Assembly: GCF_943192995.1 (NCBI RefSeq)
Contig: NZ_CALPCP010000001.1
Coordinates: 62,001 to 126,000, forward strand
Direction: 5' to 3'
DNA from: Flintibacter muris
Lineage (GTDB): Bacteria; Bacillota; Clostridia; Oscillospirales; Oscillospiraceae
Length of the DNA: 64,000 nt
Under the pieces are notes generated by a model that was given only the letters and a program-made list of their open reading frames with translations, did no database searches and was not told where the DNA came from. The translations under genes were made by a program, and so were the position numbers. Shown in pieces: positions 58,985 through 64,000 of this stretch; position 1 is the first letter of the stretch; every line of letters begins with the position of its first letter.

Positions 58985-60739
58985 GTGACAGAGCAGGAGA
59001 AAGCCGAGCGGTTTGCAAAGTCAGCACCGCCCCTGCGTGATGGAGAGCTGGAGGCCATCAACGCCCTGTTCCCCACCTACATTTTTCGCCGTTCCTGCAC
59101 CGAGGAGATTTGGACGACCTGCTGCCATGAGCACACGACGGTGGGAATCGAGGACATGAGGGTGACCACGCCGGAGCGAAACTTCCTGGCGGTCATGTGG
59201 GAGCCCCACCAGCGGGAACCGAGGAATCGGTGGTGCGAACCCGCAAAGCCCCATGTGGAGTGCCCCTTCTGCGGAAAGCCGGCCATTGTGAAGGAACTGC
59301 GATACACCGGCAAGCGGGAAAACCTTTCCAGCTATCGGCGGGCGGTAGTCCTGCGATGGTACCGGGGAGCGTTGTGGGCCAGGGCCTATGACTGCGGTAA
59401 GCACTATACGGCAGGCTATGACTTGGCAGGAGACCCTACATATAAGCTGGTGGGAGTGTATCGTTTCCGGCCAGGACTGGCTGAGGCGACCACTCGCAGC
59501 TGGTACGGGAACAGCCCTTTCGGACACATCGAAAAGCAGGACGGGCCGCTCACCAAGGGGCGCTGGAACATACACGCCCCATTCTCCGCAAATGCGGATT
59601 ACGGCATCGGCTACGATGTGATTGGGCTGGATGAGATACAAGAGAGCCCTTTCCGCTATTGCTGTGCGGCAGATTTCAAACTGAGTGGCAGCCGACTCCT
59701 GGAGTTCCTGACCGCCTGCTGTTTCTACCCCCGGCAGATCGAGATGTTGATGAAAGCCGGAATGAAGGATGTTGTCACGGATTTGGTGGACCGGGGCGTG
59801 AAACACGCTACGGTCATCGATTGGGACGACCCCAAGAAGGCATTCAAGCTGAATCGGCAGGACATGAAGACCTTCCTCGGCACGAACCGCGATATTCGGA
59901 TTTTGGAACTGCATAAGCGGCTGAAGAGTCGCATTCCGCTGACGCAGTGCGCAGAGTGGATATCCAGGGGCATTGATATTCAGAGAACTGTCCGAGCGGC
60001 AAAGAAGTGGAATATCCCTCTGGAAAAGCTGATCCGATACCTGGACGGCTATGTGGGATGCGCCCAGTATGGCGGTATGAGTAGCCTTAGCTCGGCCCTG
60101 CGGTTTTGGGAGGACTACCTCACCGCCGCCGAGGCCATGGGCTATCTCCTCCACCGGGAGAACGTCCTGCTCCCCCGCAACCTGGGGGCGGCCCACGACG
60201 AGGCCACGAAAAAGCACCAGGCGAAGCTGGAGCGGGAGCGGGCGGCCCAGCGGCGGGAATGGGAGCGTCAACAGCAGGCAGAACGGGCCGAGCGTGAGCG
60301 TCAGGCCCGTCTGGCGGAGGAGAAGTACGAGGAGCGCCGCAAGAAGCTGGAGAAGAAGTACGGCTTTGCCATGGATGGCTATGTAATCCGGGCACCCCTC
60401 GGTAAGGATGAAATTCTGGCCGAGGCCCGCAAGCTCCAGCACTGCGTGGGCGGCCACGCTGACCGGCACATCCTGGGACAGACAACTATCCTTTTCATGC
60501 GGAAGGTCAAAAAACCGGACGAGCCGTGGCTGACCATTGAAATGAACGGGAACAAGCTGGTGCAGATCCACGGATTCAAAAACGAGGGTTTGCATACGAC
60601 CAAAGGCCGCTTTGCCCCTGATCCGAGAGAGGTCTACCGGGAGTTTCTGGACACTTGGTTGGACTGGATGGAAAAGGGCAGCAGACGCGATAAAAAGGGC
60701 AATCCCAAATTGCCCAAGAAGAAAGGAGCAGCAGCATGA
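58985..60739 (+). CDS. PcfJ-domain protein
   Basis: 584 residues. CPFCGKPAIVKELRYTGKRE suggests a zinc ribbon near residue 96. A charged coiled coil occupies about 400-460. The PcfJ core is ARKLQHCVGGHADRHILGQ and WLTIEMNGNKLVQIHG. PcfJ-like proteins occur in conjugative plasmids and satellites; their role is unknown. It overlaps the DUF3102 gene by 4 bases. Confidence 0.85.
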   Translation: MTEQEKAERFAKSAPPLRDGELEAINALFPTYIFRRSCTEEIWTTCCHEHTTVGIEDMRVTTPERNFLAVMWEPHQREPRNRWCEPAKPHVECPFCGKPAIVKELRYTGKRENLSSYRRAVVLRWYRGALWARAYDCGKHYTAGYDLAGDPTYKLVGVYRFRPGLAEATTRSWYGNSPFGHIEKQDGPLTKGRWNIHAPFSANADYGIGYDVIGLDEIQESPFRYCCAADFKLSGSRLLEFLTACCFYPRQIEMLMKAGMKDVVTDLVDRGVKHATVIDWDDPKKAFKLNRQDMKTFLGTNRDIRILELHKRLKSRIPLTQCAEWISRGIDIQRTVRAAKKWNIPLEKLIRYLDGYVGCAQYGGMSSLSSALRFWEDYLTAAEAMGYLLHRENVLLPRNLGAAHDEATKKHQAKLERERAAQRREWERQQQAERAERERQARLAEEKYEERRKKLEKKYGFAMDGYVIRAPLGKDEILAEARKLQHCVGGHADRHILGQTTILFMRKVKKPDEPWLTIEMNGNKLVQIHGFKNEGLHTTKGRFAPDPREVYREFLDTWLDWMEKGSRRDKKGNPKLPKKKGAAA

Positions 60740-61998
60740 GCGAAATGGAAGTAACTGAGGGCCAGCTTCTCAGTCAGGACTTTGGGGTTGGTGGCCCGCC
60801 CACAGCCGTGGAGGTTCCGCCCCCGCCTCGCACCGTGGAAACGGTGACGCTGGAGATCCGCACCCTTCAGCACCAGGCCAACGGCATCATCCTCAACTAC
60901 GCCATCGAGATCGGCCGACGGCTGGAGGAGGCCAAGGCCATGCTCCCCCATGGCGAGTGGGGGGCTTGGCTGAAAAGGGAGCTGGACTACTCCCAATCCA
61001 CCGCACAGAACTTCATGCGGGTTTTCCGCGAGTACGGGGACAGCCAGCAGAGCTTGTTCGGCGGAGCCCCGAAATCCCAGACGTTTGGGAATTTGACCTA
61101 CTCCAAGGCGCTGCGCCTCCTGGCCATCCCGGATGAGGAAGAGCGGGAGCGGTTCGCGGTGGAGAACGATGTGGAGCACATGACCACCCGCGAACTGAAC
61201 GAGGCCCTCAAGGCCAGGAACGAGGCCGAGGAAAAGGCCGCCGCCGCCGAGGATGAGGCCCGTGGGCTCCGGCAGGAGGCGGAGCGGCTCCGGGAGGAGC
61301 TCACCGACCAAGCCAAGGTCTATGAGGCCAAGCTGACCAGCGCCGGGGTGGAGGCTGACCAGGCCAAGGCCGCCGAGCAGGCGGCGAAGGAGGCCCTGGA
61401 AAAGCAGAGGGAGAAGGCCCAGCGGCTCCAGGATGCCTTGAGCGAGGCCAACACCTCCGCCCAGGCCGCCGAGGAGGAGCACACCCGCTTGGCGCGGGAG
61501 CTGGAGGAGCTCCGCAGCCGGCCCGCCGAGACGGACACGGCGGCGGTGGAGGCCGCTCGACAGGCCGCCATCGCCGAGATGACCGAGAAGGTGGACAAGG
61601 CCAAGGATGCCAAGAAAAAGGCCGAGGAAAAGCGCAAGGCCGCAGAGGAATCTCTGGAAGCTGCCCAGAAGGAACTGGCCGATCTGAAGGCCAAGGGGCC
61701 AGAGGTACGGGAGCTCACTCAGGAGGAAAAGGACGCTCTGACCGCCGAGGCGGTGGAGCGCATCAAGGCCGAAAGCGCAGAGCGAATGCAGGCCCTTGAA
61801 AAGCAACTGTCCAAGGCTGACCCCGATACGACCACCCTCATGGTGCTGTTCAAGAGCTGGCAGGAGACCTATACGAAGATGTGGGAAACTCTGAACCGGA
61901 TTGAGGCCGCAGACAGTGATAAGGCCCAAAAACTGCGGGGCGGCATCCGAAAAGCTCTGGAGACCGCGCTGGAGCAGATGGGGGGTGGTGCCGCATGA
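60736..61998 (+). CDS. DUF3102-domain coiled-coil protein
   Basis: 420 residues. The DUF3102 domain (about 35-95) has NYAIEIGRRLEEAKAMLPHG, EWGAWLKRELDYSQSTAQNF. Residues about 145-345 are a long Glu/Ala/Lys coiled coil. Possibly a DNA-associated structural or replication accessory protein. It overlaps the next start by 4 bases (ATGA at 61995). Confidence 0.85.
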   Translation: MSEMEVTEGQLLSQDFGVGGPPTAVEVPPPPRTVETVTLEIRTLQHQANGIILNYAIEIGRRLEEAKAMLPHGEWGAWLKRELDYSQSTAQNFMRVFREYGDSQQSLFGGAPKSQTFGNLTYSKALRLLAIPDEEERERFAVENDVEHMTTRELNEALKARNEAEEKAAAAEDEARGLRQEAERLREELTDQAKVYEAKLTSAGVEADQAKAAEQAAKEALEKQREKAQRLQDALSEANTSAQAAEEEHTRLARELEELRSRPAETDTAAVEAARQAAIAEMTEKVDKAKDAKKKAEEKRKAAEESLEAAQKELADLKAKGPEVRELTQEEKDALTAEAVERIKAESAERMQALEKQLSKADPDTTTLMVLFKSWQETYTKMWETLNRIEAADSDKAQKLRGGIRKALETALEQMGGGAA

Positions 61999-64000
61999 CA
62001 GCCCAGGGTAAGGGATTCGGATTCCTTTTTGAGATGGGCTGTGGTTAGGCAAGACCCTGACAGCCATCGCCACAGTCGGGGCCGGGTATCAGATGGGCAA
62101 GGTCAAGAAGGTGCTGATCGTGGCGCCCACCAGCGTCTGCGCCGTCTGGCCGAAGGAGTTTAACGACTACGCCGATTTCAAGTACACCGTCAAGGTGCTG
62201 CTCGGTGACAAGAAATCCCGCATCAAGGCGCTGGATGACCTGGACAAGTTCCCCTTCGAGGCGCTGAAGGTGGCCGTCATCAACTACGAGTCCACCTGGC
62301 GGGAGGACATCTTCGACCGGCTCCTGGCCTACGATGCCGACCTGATCATCGCCGATGAGAGCCAGCGCATCAAGACACACGATGCCGCCCAGAGCAAGGC
62401 TATGCACCCCCAACGCCTCAAGAGCCTGGAGACCGGCGATGAGAAAATCGAAGTAGCCTTCAAACGGGACGGCCAGTGGCAGACCGCCATCTACCCCCGC
62501 TCCACCATCTTCTCCAGCCGATCCATTACCACACTGGCCGACCTGGGCTGTACCGTCACAAGCGAGAACGCCAAGCGGGTGGTCAGTTTCCTGGGGGCGC
62601 TGGAGGCCGAGAACATCGACCTGATCCCCAAGAACGACGCCACATCAACATTCGGCTGGCAACCGGGAAAGCGGTTCCTGCCTGGCCACGACGATGGCCT
62701 GACCCTGGACATAGACCCCTCCCAGCGTGGCATGGCGGCGGCCTACTGTAAAAACGGCACCATGGAGCGGTGGGTGGAGCACATGGCCCCACACCGCGGC
62801 AGGATGAAGTTCCGCTTTATCTTGGCGGCCGGGTTCGCCGCGCCCCTGCTGCGGATCGTGAAACAGCGGATATTCTTCGTATACAACTGGGGCGGCTCCA
62901 AAGGCGGAAAGACCGCCGCCCTCAAGGCTGCCCTCTCCGCCTGGGGGGACCCGGAGCGGCTCATGGTCAGCTTCAACGCTACCCAGGTCGGCCTGGAGCG
63001 GACGGCGGCCTTCTACTGCGACCTGCCTCTTGGCATCGATGAGCGCCAGCTGGCCGGGAACAACCAGGGGGCCTTGGAGAAGATCGTGTACATGATCGCC
63101 AGCGGCACCGGGAAGATCCGTGGCAGCAAGGGCGGGGGCCTCCAGACCATCCACCAATGGCGCACCGTGGCCTTGGCCACCGGCGAGGAACCGCTCAGCA
63201 CGGAAACCACCCAGACCGGCGTCAGCACCCGTGTGTTGGAAATCTACGGCGGCCCATTCGACAACGAGGCGGATGCGGCCCTCATGCACCAGCAGTCGGC
63301 CACGGACTGCGGCTGGGCAGGCCCGGCCTTTATTGAGAAAATCCTCCAGATGGATGAGCGCCGGATTGTGGAGCTGTACGAGGAGATGCAGAACTATGTC
63401 CGCACCGTCAGCGAGGGCAAGAACGGCTCCCACATCGCCGGCATCGCGGCCGTCGCCCTGGCGGACGCTCTCATCGACACCTGGTTCTTCGGTGGGGAGT
63501 GGGAGGTATCCTGGGCCTCCGCAAAGCAGATGGCGGTGGACATCCTGGTCAACCAGGTGGAGAGCAACGCTACCGACGTCAACGAGAACGCTGTGCAGTT
63601 CATTGTGGACTGGGTGCTGTCGAACAAGGCATACTTCGGCCCAAACACCGTTGGCACCTGCCTGGGCTTCACCAGCGAGACCGGGAACACCGCTTACATT
63701 TTCCCCTCCATGCTGAACCAGGCGCTGACGAAAGCTGGGTACTCATATCGAAAAACCATGAAGTACATGGCAGACCAAGGGCTAATCGGGTTTTCTATGA
63801 ACAAAGGAAACCGAAAAAAAGACTACTCTGTATTGAAATGGTTTGTAAACCGAAGTAGCCGCTTTGTGGAGTTTTACATTGGGAAATTATCCAAGGCAGG
63901 AGACCCCGTGGATGATGCGGAGGAACTTGCCGAGGCCAGATCCATTGCCGCTCAGCCAGAGTGGGAACAACAGCATTTTACCCCCATTGACGGCGAAGAT
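61995..64000 (+). pseudogene. Helicase fragment frameshifted at Walker A and fused to a DUF927 ATPase (partial at window end)
   Basis: The ATG at 61995 encodes KGFGFLFEMGCG and stops at 62046-62048, inside Walker A. Five extra bases there put the continuation in another frame from 62051 (KTLTAIATVGAGY, VLIVAPTSVCAVWPKEF, VINYESTW, LIIADESQRIKTHDAAQSKA). Near 62405, without a stop, the frame becomes a DUF927 protein (RLKSLETGDEKIEVAFKRDG, second Walker A NWGGSKGGKTAAL, LPLGIDERQLAGNNQG) and stays open to 64000. Helicase motifs after DESQ are missing. The DUF927 part may still be made from an internal start. Confidence 0.72.

Noticed and set aside
1-64000. CRISPR arrays, tRNA and rRNA genes
   Set aside because: I saw no regularly spaced identical repeats with unique spacers, no tRNA-like cloverleaf with CCA context, and no rRNA sequence; a tRNAscan and CRISPR finder run would settle this.

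Overview
The window (about 60% G+C over most genes) looks like a chromosome segment of a motile, spore-forming gut Clostridium relative, probably family Oscillospiraceae (Flavonifractor/Lawsonibacter-like). The grounds are a Gram-positive flagellar operon with FliY, CheC, CheD and CheV; SLH-domain surface proteins; a small acid-soluble spore protein remnant; and mobile elements typical of gut Firmicutes. The genus is inference only.

Region 1 (1-13065) is a co-directional flagellar and chemotaxis operon: motB end, fliM, fliY, cheY, fliO, fliP, fliQ, fliR, flhB, flhA, fliA/sigD, two rod/hook-basal-body genes, cheC, cheD, cheV. It encodes the switch, the export gate, the flagellar sigma factor and the adaptation proteins, and ends in three strong hairpins. 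flhF and flhG are not between flhA and the sigma gene.

Region 2 (13080-21660) carries surface-protein genes. An AP2-domain protein is followed by two adjacent c-di-GMP-I (GEMM-I) riboswitch aptamers, which lead a 1910-residue secreted SLH protein. Convergent to it is a frameshifted gene for a secreted protein with five Cys/His repeats and SLH segments. c-di-GMP may therefore link the neighbouring motility genes to a large surface protein.

Region 3 (21740-52380) is a mosaic of broken integrative elements: an IS5-family remnant inside a nucleotidyltransferase remnant, a deleted tyrosine integrase, a TnpW/TnpX-like serine recombinase next to an SASP gene fragment, two independently broken VirD4 coupling-protein genes, ParB/ArdA/PcfB/Maff2 conjugation genes, TnpV, a GHKL/LytTR two-component system, a truncated relaxase, an AbiE-type toxin-antitoxin operon, MobC, ParA/ParB, a Tn916-like sigma/HTH pair, an ABC transporter cassette with a TetR regulator, and a second serine recombinase. 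Intergenic DNA here holds a 112-bp repeat with GTTACGCAATAG-type inverted ends (three copies) and three hairpins built on GTCAAGGG/CCCTTGAC arms.

Region 4 (52467-64000, runs off the end) is a separate phage-like or satellite element. Its intact tyrosine integrase lies next to a 3' fragment of ribosomal protein gene rpsI, the probable attachment site. It carries a repressor with repeated operators, small regulators, HNH/NUMOD4 endonuclease-like genes, PcfK(AcrIIA9-like)-PcfJ, a DUF3102 protein, a split SNF2-type helicase, and a helicase-DUF927 fusion that continues past the window.
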